In this document: positions 12,085 through 27,621 of the stretch, piece after piece
Layout: each line of letters begins with the position of its first letter
How positions within the stretch are numbered: the first letter of the stretch is position 1
DNA from: Porodaedalea pini
Lineage: Eukaryota; Basidiomycota; Agaricomycetes; Hymenochaetales; Hymenochaetaceae
NCBI GenBank assembly: GCA_002794775.1
Contig: NBAY01000001.1
Location: 1,054,001-1,118,000, forward strand
Reading direction: 5' to 3'
Length of the DNA: 64,000 bases
Position numbers and translations under genes: made by a program
The notes under the pieces: generated by a model
Databases searched by the model: none
Seen by the model: only the letters and a program-made list of their open reading frames with translations
Told to the model about the DNA's origin: nothing

Positions 12085-13942
12085 CGTCGTATCTGAGTAC
12101 GGACGAAAGACGGTGAGAATGCTGGGTAACGTGGAAGAAAAAGAGCAACATACGTCCGTTATTAGACCAATAAGCAGAAGGAAATGAAGGTGAGAAGACC
12201 TCGTTTCGGCTAGGGGACATTCTGGATGGGAGAGAATCGTGTTGCGAGTCTGATTTAAAATTAAAATGAGCAAATAATGAACGCCTAAACTAGCGAATAT
12301 GAAACAGCCGACCTGAATAGGGACCTGCGAATGCTGAAGAAAGTGGAGGGAGAACGGTGCGACCGCTCTGACTGGGATTATATGTTCCGCTGTGGGCGTT
12401 CAAGTCTGGTGGGCTTCTGCGGTAGCGGTTTGCAGCTGGAAAGGTAGAGTCGCGGATGTTCGACATACGAGTTCAGAAGTTGAGCCCAGAGAAGAAGGAG
12501 AGGCGGTATTTAATACTACGGAACTAAGGCTAGGCAGTGACCAAATTCATGACTCACAAAAAGACGGTGCTGATCTTAGTGTGCTAACTTGCGAGGGTGC
12601 GGTTAGGGGGAGGAAGGTGCATGAAGAGTGGAAAGAGAGCGCAGCGCGCACACGTTACCGATTTAAAACGACCAGACAAGGCACAATAAACTTTTTAGGA
12701 CTTGGCCCAAATAATCACAGCATTCGAACGCCGTCGACTAAAACGTATATTTAGCGTGACGTATACACTAAGTGTCTTCCGGGGTCGTAGGTAAGAGGGG
12801 CAAAACTAGAAGTCTGCCGCTGCATCTTGACCTAATTAAGGTGAAAGAACCCAAAATATCAGTTTCTTTTTATCCGTACATGTCTCTACGACGTTGGTAT
12901 TTTCGAGTATTTGAACTGCGATGTATCCGCCTCGCGTCCTGGGGCTGTAGATGCGTCGTGCCCTGGAAAGAGAGCAGTGAAAGCCTCGTGGTAAAAGCCT
13001 GGGGATTCGGTCGAGGTTGCCGAAGACAGCACCGCACAGCCCTGCCACGCTGGTAGAGGGAGGCGTAAGCGACACGAGCTCGAGCCGCGTCTCGCATTTA
13101 GTGTGCTATAATGACGATGGCCGCTGGTGTATCTCGAGATTTGTTTGGCTAGGAGAGCAAGACACTTTCTCGACTGCGATCCGAAGCAAAGATTGAAAGA
13201 AGGTGATCAATCCCGGATTCAGTAACCATGCCGGAACTCATCACGGGACCGGTGCTGCAGTGCAAACCTGCAAAATTCTCTCAGAACGTCTCCGAATCCG
13301 AGATCGCATATATTGAACATAAAATGAATACTAGCTGCTAATCTGTGTGCGGAGATCGGAAGGAGTGCTCAGACACATTCTTACGCAATTGCGAGTGAGC
13401 TTTTCGAAAGGTTATACGGTAAAAAGCCAAGTAGATTCAAGTTCGAGATATTCTTTGTCACACTGATCCCTTTCCTCACTGCGCTCTTGGAGTGTGACTG
13501 GATGCACGAGCTGCCGAAGCCGAAGCCGAAGCCTAGTAGTATTACAACCCTGAAGCTGTGAAATAATCCGAATCGCAACTGGAGTATTGGAAAGGTGAAA
13601 AGGTCAAGAGAGGCCTCTTGTCACCGCTTCCTGGTATCTCGGAAGCAAAAGGGAAGAAAGAGGTATACTGGCGCCTACATTCTCGGAATAGGCGCTCCTT
13701 GTTTTCCTCTCCATTTTCTGATCTTGACCTTCAGACCAATTGTCGGGGACTGGATCTCTCGGATAACACCGGCAACAGTTGATCGTCGATCATTTTGTGA
13801 GAGTCACGTGAACGGTTATAGGGGCTGCCTCTCCTCGTCTAACGCTGACGACCGCGCACTCACATGTGCTCTCTGGCTTAGACGACGTTCAGCTTGAGTC
13901 GCATTTAAGTCGTGCTGCCAGTTTGTCGGCGTGGTTTGCACA
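12085..13942. other. Divergent promoter region, homeodomain factor / NDR kinase
   Basis: A 1.86 kb spacer between divergent starts. The open frames here are short, lack recognisable domains and look like chance. The length fits long 5' leaders and regulatory DNA for two regulatory genes. No defined operator could be assigned. Confidence 0.4.
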
Positions 13943-17618
<3,676 letters not shown>

Positions 17619-18316
17619 ACAAGAGACAACATTGGTACGGAAGTTCATAGAATTTGATGTCTGCTCTGCGGAGCATTGCTCACGACCTTTGACGACGTCT
17701 TTATTGGATATTGTTCTCCATCAACACTGCCTGTAATTTTTGATCTTTTTTTGATTTTGTAGCATTCGCCATCATAACTGTTCTATGTAAAGTTGAATAC
17801 AACGAGGAGGAGCATCCCATTTGGTAAAAAACTGTAAGACGAACGGTCTGTGCGCCGTCAAGTACGGGTCACGATGAGCAATATACATAGCTTGGGCGCG
17901 ATGTGATGCCTCTTACCAGCAGAAGAGTATTCACTGAAACGAATGCAGGGAGATCGTACTATGAAACATGATATTATTATCTCTGGATCGAGGAAGTACA
18001 ACCAAATTGATGACACTGATAATGAGCGGCCTGGAGCTTGCCTAACTACTCTACATTATTGGCAATAATAAATACCGTTGCCCTTCAAAGCAAATGATCC
18101 AGACCAACCAGATAAATAGCGTGAAACGGAGCAATGGATAATAAAGATATAGAAAACAGAAGCAAGGTAATAAGTTAGGTGAAACGCACTACAGGCAGTG
18201 AAATGAACGAAGAGAAGGGAAGAAAAGGCATAGTAAGTGCGACGTCCCGGAGTGGATCCATAGGGTCTGAAGTGGCGCGCGAGTGTGAAGGACTTCAAGA
18301 GGGACGTGTATGACGA
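17619..18316. other. Convergent intergenic region, NDR kinase / C2H2 factor
   Basis: Nothing coding recognised. It holds the 3' ends of two converging genes. Confidence 0.4.
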
Positions 18317-19666
18317 TTACTCGTCTGCGACCTCATCGCCGGAGCTTTCGCCGTTCCTCGGTGTGCCCCCTTCATGTACCCGAGCATGACGTCGCATATT
18401 GCTGTGCACACTGAATCGACGTCCACAATTAGGATGGGTACACTCAAACGCTATAAATTCTGTCCGTCAGCGGCAGTATTTTAAAAGCGTTCTGTTGAGG
18501 GAGTCTACTCACGTTTCTCTCCGGTGTGGCTGTTATTATGTATCTGGCGGGTTTGATAAGTTATGCTGATGCAAGGCTACAAAGGAGAAGTGCATACTCT
18601 CAGGCTGCTCGGACGAGCGAAACCCTTGCCACAATATTGGCATGAATAGCGTGGCGTGTTGTGGGCGTTTATTGGGTCGTCAAAATTTATCTGGAAGGAG
18701 CCTTGCGTCCCTGACGCTCTGAGTGTTCGGATAATGGCCGTCCGCTGCGGATCAGCGGGTGGTACCCCAAGCGGGTCCACGTCGGCAATGAGAACACCGA
18801 AAGGCGACTGGTAGTCAGCCGGAGCTGTGTTCGCAGGATGGTGGGTGCTGGTGTGGTTCAGAGGTCGGGGATAGGTTGAAACCATCTGAGCATGAGGAAG
18901 GGGTTGGAACTGCAGCGCATTAGACGGCGGGATGGATCGAAGATGAGAAGAAGCGCCACTTGAACCAGAATGAGAAGACCACGCTGATTCCGTGGAGTCT
19001 CGACGCCTGTGCTCCGTCCAGATTGAGCTTGCAACCACAGATGATCGAGGGGAGTCGCCCGTACTACTGGGTCCGCTGGGTGTACTATAATAATGGCCTG
19101 GTGCTGCGCTCGGGACGTAACGATATCCACCGGAAGGAGGGTAAGGTTGGGCTGCCGGTAAGGCTGGCGATGGCCGGTGTGATCCAAGGTGCTCTGGCAT
19201 AGGCCGACGGGAAGAAACTTCTGGAGAAGCTCCTTCGTAGGAATGTGAGGGACGAAGTCGGGATGCTGCGTTCCTTTGAGACGGCGTACTATCCCACGAA
19301 TTCTCCTATGTACGAGAAGAAAAGCCCTGTCATCAGCGTAAGACAATGACCAGACAGTTTGCTCAAACGCACCCCTCGACTGTAGCGCATGTCTGGACTC
19401 GCTGACGGAGCTTTGTTTGAAACGGACCTGTATGGGCCCGACTCATCTCCATAAGCGGAGCGCACGGAAGCGCCATTGTAAGGTGAGCGTGGCGGGCGAG
19501 GGGAAGATTGAGGAGGTGGTGAAGTCAGTTGCTCTATACATCACTTAGCAGACGGCTCGTAGAGAATTCAGAGAGAGCTACCTCGAAAAATGTCTCGGAT
19601 GGGAGGCAGGGTAATCAACTTGTCCCTCGAGTGTTCGCCTGAGGATCCCGCTGCGATGTGCGACAT
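18317..19666 (-). CDS. C2H2 zinc-finger transcription factor, five exons
   Basis: Exons (minus) are 19582-19666, 19373-19533, 18598-19305, 18513-18543 and 18317-18450, in phase for 372 residues. The N-terminus holds a short LPPIRDIFRE motif, then about 260 residues of Ser/Pro/Tyr-rich sequence. Two adjacent C2H2 fingers lie near the C-terminus. The first is CQYCGKGFARPSSLRIHNNSH, split by an intron before IHNN. The second is a C-x4-C type finger (CTHPNCGRRFSVHSNMRRH). They are joined by the TGEKPF linker. The tail is acidic (ESSGDEVADE). Start 19666 was chosen because it is the first ATG that joins the LPPIRDIFRE exon. The second finger, with Cys-x4-Cys and RRFSV, recalls a common Agaricomycete regulator type; the regulated process is unknown. 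Confidence 0.88.
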
Positions 19667-21154
19667 TCTATGCTTGGGAGCGGGGAACTATGCTTTAATT
19701 CGAAGGATTGTAAACTTGCTAGATTATATACTACAGAGGTAAATCAGTACACGTAGGTAAAAGTCGGCGTTGATGCAATTAATCCACTTGCAAATAGGGC
19801 GGTGCAGAAACTGACTCGTTTTTGGGCAGGGAAACCTGTATTTCAGTTTGCAGGGTTAATTCGGTTTCCACGAGCTACGATTTCGACCAACGCGCAGTGA
19901 TGCTGGTCTCCAGCTTGAAAAGAGATATGCTTCATTGTCCGTCGATGCTTATATATCACTGCGGTCGCGTGCGACGGGCCACCTAATGAGCTATCAGTAA
20001 CTTGCGGACCGCTCATAGATATCTAGCTCTGTAAAGCATTCCGTTCGCTACTTACCAGCACAGCAAGAGCCTAATGTACACAGGAAGTGCTCGGCAATCA
20101 ACTAGATGATATGCTCCATCGGGTCGTGAATAGTCTAAATCTGGCAGAAATTGCACTCAGGAAAGGAATACTCCATAAATCGTGGGTACGCTGCCGACGT
20201 TGAATCTCCCGCTCGGAGGTAAATCACCCGAAGGATCAGGTAATTATGGCGGTGCCAGGTCCGGAGATATAGTTTAGAAGGCCCGAAGGAAGTCCACTGC
20301 TCACTTCGATCGAGTGTCTTTGAGTTTCCAGAATCTGACCTGCGCCGAAGGGATAAGATCATTGCCAGCGCTGTCCACTTTAGCTTACCGAGCTGGGCTT
20401 CAAACAGCGGATGTTTCAGCTCCAAGGAAAGCTTCCTTCTTTTCTTTCCGCGCAACGGCGCTGATTCGCATAGGGAGCCTAGAGATAGATAGGCTTCGAG
20501 CTTAGTACCCATCATGCATCATGATGAACAGACAAAAGGACCGCGTTGGTAAATTTGACTTCATCCTCTGGTTTGATCTTAAGCTCTGCAAAGACTACAC
20601 CGGCAATCACACCCGAGTCGGTGTCGAGGAACTCAGACTGATGATAATGATGTGAGCGACCGTTGACCGACGATGACCGTAGAAGCCGTCAAAGTTAACG
20701 AACTGAGTGGACGCAATAAGTAATGCTAGGCGACACATACTTGAAAGGGACTGCATCATCACCGCTCAAAATTGACAGATTCAATCAGCGGTGACGACCC
20801 TCGCAGATACCTGATTTGCACAACTTGCAAACAACTCATCCCACGGAAAGCAAAGGGCGGCCTTAGTGCACCGACCGTCTCTCTACATTGGCCACGTGCA
20901 AAAGCCGAACGGATCGATATCCATTTTGACTTCGCAATGCTGTGTAGTGATCCATGATCTCCATTGAGATATGCAAGACAATGCTTGTAATGGTCATATT
21001 GCAAGCGCCCAAGTGTTCCGTACACGTTTTAAGCGTGCGGCACACCGGAGAATAGCCATCCCTTGGAAATTTTTATGAACCTCATCGCGAAAGAGAGTAG
21101 CTCAACACCACGTGAGAGTAACACTCCCTCTAGATGAAAGATCTATTGATGCCC
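19667..21154. other. Intergenic region upstream of the C2H2 factor
   Basis: About 1.5 kb with no recognisable gene; open frames here are short and without domain signals. It contains the promoter of the C2H2 gene and runs up to the target-site duplication of the TIR transposon. Confidence 0.4.
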
Positions 21155-21185
21155 AAGCTATGAGGACCCCTGCCAATACCTATAT

Positions 21186-21922
21186 ACCCATGATGCCAAT
21201 CCGGATAAAAACTGCCGAATTTTGAGCCTGAGGCCTGAGGTTTTCCGGATAAATTTGGCCCAAATCGGGTCATAGGCCTGAGGTAAGTATCCGGATAAGG
21301 AGAGCAGCCGGATCACTAAGGCCTGAGGCAATCCGGATAACACGTGGTGAGCCAGCTGAGGGCACATGACACCGTGGGATCACTTGCCCTTTGTTTTTGA
21401 TTATACCCTGAAAACTACGATTTATTTGAAAATTTATCTACTGTACAAAAATAATGAGAAATGATCGAGCTCTTATGTGTCCTTCCGGACTGTCCAATAA
21501 TGTCTCTATTGAGCTCACTGATGCTTCCTTTTTGGTTTGGTTGGAAATTCAGGCATTCACAAGAATTCTCCCGGTGCTTATGAAGGACTTCAGAAGGAGG
21601 AAGTAATTTTTTGTTTTTGAAATGCTAACTATCAGTTCATTTCCGAAATATATCAGTCATGAAACTTTTGGTAGGGAATTAATGGACTTTCTTTTACATT
21701 CTATGTTGTTATGCTGGCATTAATATTCTAGAGCAGAAAACAGGCAGAAATACATATATTTTCCACTGAATTTTGACAAGTATGAGGCCTGTACCAAATC
21801 TGGATAAAAACCCTCTTTTTGGGAGGCCTGAGGCCGAAACCGGACAATTTTTGGCTCAGAACCCCAAAGGCCTGAGGTAATCTGGATAAATTGGGCCCGC
21901 AGGGCCCAAAAAAATCCGGATA
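21186..21922. repeat. Subterminal repeat cluster in the TIR transposon
   Basis: Degenerate copies of a unit combining GGCCTGAGG with (T)CCGGATAA recur at about 21198-21350 and 21780-21920. Such subterminal repeats serve as transposase binding sites in hAT-type elements; that role here is inferred. Confidence 0.6.
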
Positions 21923-22742
21923 CAGTCTTGGACCGGTCCTTGCACCACCACCGGTCCTTGCATCACCCTACCTATAACACAGCAACAAAAGCTTTTTTAT
22001 CTCAGAAAACTATCCCAATAGACTCTAATTAGCATAAAACATTGTCAGAAAAAAAAATGTATGCTTTGCTGCAGAATATGTGAAGTTATTGAGTCAAACA
22101 CTCCTGAGAAAGTAATGATCTGCACTAGTTTGAAATTTGTTTGCCACAATATTTACAAAACGAACAGCTCAAAATTCAAACATAAAATTTCAGTGAATCT
22201 GTAGCTGTAATAAAATTGTGTGTACATAATTTCAAGAAAATCGGTTGAGTATTTACTTGTATAAAAATTCAACAGGCTTCATTGACTAGGCTGAGGGCGA
22301 TCTGACTTGGTCACGTGACTTCAACGCGTCAAGTTTCCATCAACTTGAATCCAAAAGTCCCTGACTGAAGTATACAAAACACAAAAAAAGGCCATCTGGA
22401 ATCTGCAATTCCTAATTTTAAACTTATAAATGAGATTTTTATTTTTATTATTTTTATGAGTTAGAATTTATTCACCTTGAAAATGTCAAGGGGGAGCTCA
22501 AATCACAAATGAACTGAGCGTGGGAAATTTGTGGTGCAAGGACCGGTGGCAACTCATTCTGGGCTCAAAACATAAATCCTTTATATATATTTTTTTCTTT
22601 CATTGCCTCCACTTAAAATTGGGCATGGATGGACTATACATAAACTGTTTTCATGTAGTATTTTTGTTTTGAAATAAAATTTTGTAAATGTCGTACAAAA
22701 CCGAAATCAAAATGTACTGGTTCAAGGACCGGTCTAAGACTG
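21923..22742. mobile_element. Nested TA-flanked TIR element (Tc1/mariner-like MITE), 820 bp
   Basis: Termini start CAGTCTTGGACCGGTCC at 21923 and end with the near-inverse at 22742 (about 25 bp, two mismatches). The dinucleotide TA flanks both sides (21921-21922 and 22743-22744). TA duplication and CAGT termini are features of Tc1/mariner/pogo elements. Further copies of the ACCGGTCCTTGCA core lie inside near both ends (about 21945-21965 and 22531-22548). It has no coding capacity. Confidence 0.75.
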
Positions 22743-22802
22743 TAACGAAATGCCGCTCCGGACTCAGGCCTATATAGGTATTGGCAGGGGTCCTAAGCTA
22801 TG

Positions 22803-23673
22803 GCCCATGAAACCGCACAATCCAGTCCAATTTGAGAATGATAAGCTCACACAGACTCCATCAAAACTGAGCTACTGTAAGCCATGGCGAGTAAGAACTA
22901 CTTGTGCCTCCGCTTAAGTCAGAAGAGAGACAGACGCGGTCAACCGAGCTCGGATAGCGTTAAGCATCACTGCGGAGTTGCAGGTCGCTCTTCAGGCGTT
23001 TTAGTGACTAAAGAAAGAGCATGTAGGCCTCGCTGTAATTCGTCAGCCAGAGCGCCGTATATCATTCTATGTCTCTGCATCAAGTTCTGCCAGCACCCGT
23101 TATCAGTTACGGGCACAGGTACCGGGGGAACAATGAGAAGCTTTAACCTTTTCCTTGAATGCATTGGATACGACGACGATTGAGAAGTCTGCAAGTTACT
23201 ATGAGTAACAATGCGGTGGGTTTACATGACTCAAGGGGATACGAACGGGTTTCTCCACCACCGCCACCTTGATCTAACATCGCTTTATGATGCTTATGCT
23301 TCCATGAGTCATTCTCCACAGTGAGCATTGTCGGTTCGAGAAGTTTCGTGAGCTGTACGATACAGGGGGTGCGTCAGCTGCAGCTTGCTCTGAACTCCAT
23401 CGTGCCATTCCAAGTTCTAACCTTCTGCCGGATAGAGGCCTCGACAGGACCCGGTAATGCTGCCTCCTGCGTCGACATCTGGCGAGCTCCACGTAAGATA
23501 GCTCTTGCCTGTCGGCCAGATAGACGATGAGGGAGCATGCAAGATGACTCACCTTGAACAGGTTGGTATATATGTAAACAGAAATGGGAAATATTTACTA
23601 TATGTAGTATGTGGTTGTTCTTTGTCCATTCTGCAGCCGTTCTTCTTATCGTTCTTTTACCCCCACCACCACC
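22803..23673. other. Intergenic region between TIR transposon and Clr2-like gene
   Basis: No gene supported. A short frame from 22884 (99 codons) has no domain signal and is probably chance. Confidence 0.4.
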
Positions 23674-24516
23674 ATGGTTCCGCCTCCCTCTCCCGAAGAC
23701 ATCCGAGCCGCATATGAAAACACAGTGCCCGCATGTATTCATGTTGCCAACGGAATTGTGAGGATTAAGGACAAAGGCTCTGATGGCGACGCGAGTTGCC
23801 TTCCGCCCGACACTATCGACGTCCTAGCAGAGGCAGATAGGGAGAATGTTAAGCATTGGCTTGACAAGATTGGCAACTATCTGATATACGAGGGGGACTG
23901 GCACTCGCTAGGTACGTTGTTGACGCTATTCTTCCGTTCAAAGCACTCGACGCAGATATGTTTTCTTCTCTCAGCTCGGGACCGAGTGTATTCTCTGAAG
24001 CGATTTCCGCTTGGTTATAAGTTATATATTCATCGAACTGGAGATAAGAGAAATCCGCGTAGGGATAGCTATCTGTTTGGTGTGTTATAAACGCAACTTC
24101 AACTGGTGCTCTGTCTGACGTTCACAACAGGTTCGACAACTGATCGATGCAGGACTTTCCGATCTCCTGAGGTAAGTTCACGAAATCTTTCATTCGATAG
24201 AGTTGACCTGACCTAACGTTGATAGGAGTTCGCATTGCATGCTAAATGGCTCGCATTTGGTCGTCCAAGAGACGAACTTGGCCGTCCCCTCTGTTCATGT
24301 TGCTATTGCTCTAGAACGCCCCAAGGAGAGATATCTGCAATGCTGAAAGAGAAAATCGACCACTTGCACACGAATCGAACATTGAGCAACAGTGGGCGTG
24401 GACGCGGACGCGGACGCGAAAAGTCTCATACTTCGGAAGCCCCGGTTATCGCAAAGGATTACACTCAACTCAATCGAGGTGAAGGCGTCTCTATATGGAA
24501 GGAGAGTGAGCAGTGA
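23674..24516 (+). CDS. Clr2-like transcriptional silencing protein (short form)
   Basis: Exons 23674-23911, 23975-24079, 24131-24171 and 24226-24516 stay in phase for 224 residues. The ATG has a strong context (ACCACCATGG). Residues about 80-115 read RFPLGYKLYIHRTGD, then NPRRDSYLFG. This matches the N-terminal motif of the fission yeast Clr2 family (LPxGYxL...K/RGD...R.D.YLYG), part of the SHREC heterochromatin-silencing machinery. Next comes CRTFRSPEEFALHAKWLA with a cysteine-rich stretch LCSCCYCS, also typical of these fungal proteins. The protein ends soon after a GRGRGRGRE basic patch, so the longer C-terminal half of Clr2 is missing or is a separate, unrecognised gene. Family call rests on motif memory and is moderate. 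Confidence 0.68.
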
Positions 24517-24840
24517 ACGGCATTCTCGTAAGCTCTAATTTGCCAACAAGATGGTGCTTCCGTTGTATCACTAATGTACTTTTCTGGTTGTCTACTTTTA
24601 TGACTGGCCACTCAGTGGTCTTGCATCTACTTAACTGTCTCTTGGAAGACTTCGTTGTCGCATTGCTTTGAATTGGATTACATGTAATTTCGTTATACCT
24701 CAAAATTCTCAATTGCGGTTCGATTTTTGAGACGATGAAGTGAACCAAACGCGTGACATAACGCGTGAATTAATATTGACATCTCATTCTCAACATTTAC
24801 CAACACTCAGATCAATCTAATCTTTATCGGCGCCCACAAG

Positions 24841-26554
24841 ATGGTTGAACGAGAGATGAAGAGGCATCAACGGGGAATGGTGGATGGATGTTTTGAAGAA
24901 GGCCATTATCAGCGAGGAATCGCAACACTCAATCAACTACGAATGGAGGATCTCAGACCTTCACCGTAAGGCTATGTTACGTCGATGCACAACCTTAACG
25001 TTACTTATTCCTATCCAGAGCGCACGTTAGACAACTCATATACATCGCGCTGTACCCGCCACCTCCACCCCAGGATTCTAAAAGAGACAAGGGGAAGAGA
25101 AAAGAGATGGCCTCCGTGAGCGCTTCTCCTTCGAAGCAGATTCAACAAGCCAGGCGTCTCCAAAAGCAAGCTCTCTTTCCTCCGCCTCAAGCCACACAGG
25201 CAGCCAAGGAACTCTTACATCAGTTCGCGATCGACTCTATCTCGCCCGAGGCGCTCCTGCGCGCCGTGCCATGCTATCCTCTCTCTCAAGCTGAATTAGA
25301 CAACGCACCGCGTACAGTGAAAGCAGACATGTTCTTCGGAAACGCTGAGATGGCGGAAGACATGGACTCGTACGTGGCAAAACAAGCTGCGAGGCTAAAG
25401 GAATGTAAGGACTGTTGGAGTATGTTGCGAAAAGGCGTCGTCACGCGTCAGGACCTTGCTCTGGTGCAGAAAGGAGACCCATTTCTAGACGCAGAACTTG
25501 AAGATGAGAATGACGGAGGCGACTCCTCATCCTCAGCGGTACTCGGAAAGCACTCGTGGCATTTGCTGGAATGGTTTATTCTACTTTTTGAAAAGGATCA
25601 AGCACTCGTGGAGAGATCGGAGAATGCAGTTGAAGGTGCGTGCTTCTCCCTGATAGCGATGTTTTTGCTTCGCTGACATCCATTCACAGAACGATATTCT
25701 GTCCTTTTACTATCTCAGATAAAGCCTGCCTCACGAAATGGCGATCCACGTTCTTATACCGACTCGGCCCTGGAAGTCGTGTTCTTGTGCTACAATCAGA
25801 CAGAACACCGGCGTAGGAATTTAGGAAAGCGTTTAATGGCCTTGGTTAGTTTCTTTCTTCGTGTATTTCCATGCGATTTCTCAGTCATCTACTCGCGTGG
25901 AATGGTTAGTTGGTGGCTCTGACGAGAAGCAGGGACTTTTCGCCCTCGCAACTCCTCACCACAATCAGCGTCCGTCTCCAGGCCAGTCCAGACAGCATAT
26001 TGGCTGCCTTCTTGAGCGACCTGCCGAGCACTCGACTCGGCAATACAATGAAGCTAGCCATCTGCGATCGTTATTTGACGCAAAGCTTTCGTGGGTCTAC
26101 AGGTGCAAATGTCTACGGGGTAGCCCGCGCGAGACCTCAAGCACGAAAGGCACGACCGGTATCTGTGCACACAAGTGGCGAGCCGGATACGCAGTCGCAA
26201 TCACAGTGCTTCGCACGACATCAAAGTAGTCATTCCCAGTGGAGTTTGCCATCTTCGCAAAGCGTTTTGCAGCTTCTAGGACTGAACTCAACTATCCGGT
26301 CGTCCGCGTCCACTCCCTTGCCAAATTTGAATGTCCTGATCCACCTAATCGTTGCATTTGGCACCTTGAGAGTTGAAGAGGGCGAAGATGCAGAGCGTTC
26401 GTGGGTTGATGCGGTCTTGACCGGAGAATTGGAGAGGAGGATCTGCGATATGTACTCGGATGATGGGTTATCTGAAAGTGACAGGAAGTGGTTGAGACCA
26501 CGGCGCCTTCTTCTCTTGAGCAAGTGCGATGTTTGGAAGCAATCATTTACTTGA
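24841..26554 (+). CDS. Unrecognised protein, 513 residues
   Basis: Exons 24841-24965, 25019-25635, 25690-25844 and 25910-26554 are all in phase, which supports a real gene although I do not recognise the family. The N-terminus is helical and charged (HYQRGIATLNQLRMEDLRPS, then a PPPPP turn and a basic KRDKGKRKE patch). The middle contains FFGNAEMAEDMDSYVAKQAA and an acidic ENDGGDSSSS loop. A hydrophobic helical stretch WHLLEWFILLF follows. The last exon is Ser-rich, then helical (LIHLIVAFGTLRVEEGEDAE) and ends RRLLLLSKCDVWKQSFT. No catalytic motif, signal peptide or clear membrane span. It converges on the CREG-like gene, whose stop lies 68 bp beyond this stop. Confidence 0.65.
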
Positions 26555-26622
26555 GAGATCCCGTCTTATTTATTCGTCTAATACAAACAGCAGACCGGTT
26601 GTATGAGGAATCACAGAGTACC

Positions 26623-27621
26623 TCAAGCCGAACCTTGCACAATGAAACTGTCAGCTTTTGTCTCCATATCGCTGTAGAGATCGCCCAGCTTGATATTTTG
26701 GTAAAGATCAAGCGGGATATCGCCAATGTAATGTTTACTAAAGCGAGTCAGACTGAGAAGAATCATCGGGCATTGGGCAACTTACTCGCCGAATCCGCCA
26801 ACAAAGAAGACGCTCTACGCAGCAAGATGAACACGAGTGCTTAGGCAGACCAATACTGCAGAAAACCCTGACTCACATGAGGGTCAAATCTTGCCCAGTA
26901 GGCCTGTAAGAAGTCGCAAGGATCAGACGAACATGCAGGCAACGAAATAGGATCTCTGACTCACCTCATGGGCACCATCGGGGTCATCGGGAAGCCACCA
27001 TCTTGCATCTGGATGTTGTTCGAGATAGCAGTCCTGGACGCCCGAGTCGACCGCGAAGCGCGCGTCTAAGAAGGTGACATTTCCCATTAACGCCACCCGC
27101 GCCCGGCTTGCTGCGGGCGGAGAGCTCCAGACAGTCATCGAAGCAGAATGTGACGGCGAATGCAGGATATTTTGTGCGTGCCGAGAGATGGGCATCGTGA
27201 TCAAGCTTAGTGAACCATTGGAGTAGCAGCTGGGCATGCAGAGTTAGTCTCAGAGTGGCAACCTCGAATGACGCAAAGAATATAACCGCGAACTTCTCAC
27301 CTGGCGTAATACTCTTGGAGAGCAAAAGGTTCTCCTAAAGCTCTTCATTGTTTGAGCACATTCCTGAACAATCGTTACAAGCTCCTGACCTTCCAAGCTT
27401 GAATTAGTAGGGAAAATAGTCGCCATGACACCTATAGCTTGAGGAGAAGCAACAAGTCCTCTAGCCAGCAGAGCTAAAATACATCCGATCCAGACGTGCT
27501 TTGGTATCAATTAAGGCAAACTGACCAGTATAGGAGTCTTACCTGCATCCCTGACCGTCTCTTTACTGCAAACATACGACACCAGGGTGCCGACGAGTAT
27601 TCCAAGATGTAAGAGCTGCAT
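26623..27621 (-). CDS. Secreted CREG-like protein (PNPOx-type flavin fold)
   Basis: Seven exons (27543-27621, 27390-27473, 27301-27334, 26965-27229, 26877-26903, 26786-26814, 26623-26737) are in phase for 210 residues. The N-terminus MQLLHLGILVGTLVSYVCS is a signal peptide. The body carries the CREG/pyridoxamine-phosphate-oxidase-like pattern: GVMATIFPTN, EYYASCYSNGSL, MPISRHAQNI, a GNVTF strand, then CYLEQHPDARWW, AYWARFDPH, SVFFVGGFGD and KHYIGDIPLDLY. Fungal members are extracellular or vacuolar; ligand and activity are unknown for most. Tiny exons (27, 29, 34 nt) make automatic prediction likely to fail. Just upstream of the ATG (about 63 bp) sits the 3' end of the inserted LINE, on the same strand. 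Confidence 0.82.

Larger units (their letters stand above)
21163..22794. mobile_element. Non-autonomous TIR DNA transposon, 1,632 bp, 8-bp target duplication
   Basis: Perfect 24-bp terminal inverted repeats: 21163-21186 begins AGGACCCCTGCCAATACC and 22771-22794 is its reverse complement. The element is flanked by the direct repeat AAGCTATG at 21155-21162 and 22795-22802. Eight-base duplications are typical of hAT (and P-like) transposons. No transposase frame exists inside, so movement would need an enzyme from elsewhere. The interior is AT-rich and carries many copies of a GGCCTGAGG...TCCGGATAA unit near both ends. A second TIR element sits inside (21923-22742). Superfamily is inferred from duplication length only. 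Confidence 0.85.

Noticed and set aside
26488..26844. Plus-strand frame of 118 codons beyond the 513-residue gene
   Set aside because: It lies opposite the last exons of the CREG-like gene, whose motifs (FVGGFGD, HYIGDIPLDLY) are unmistakable.
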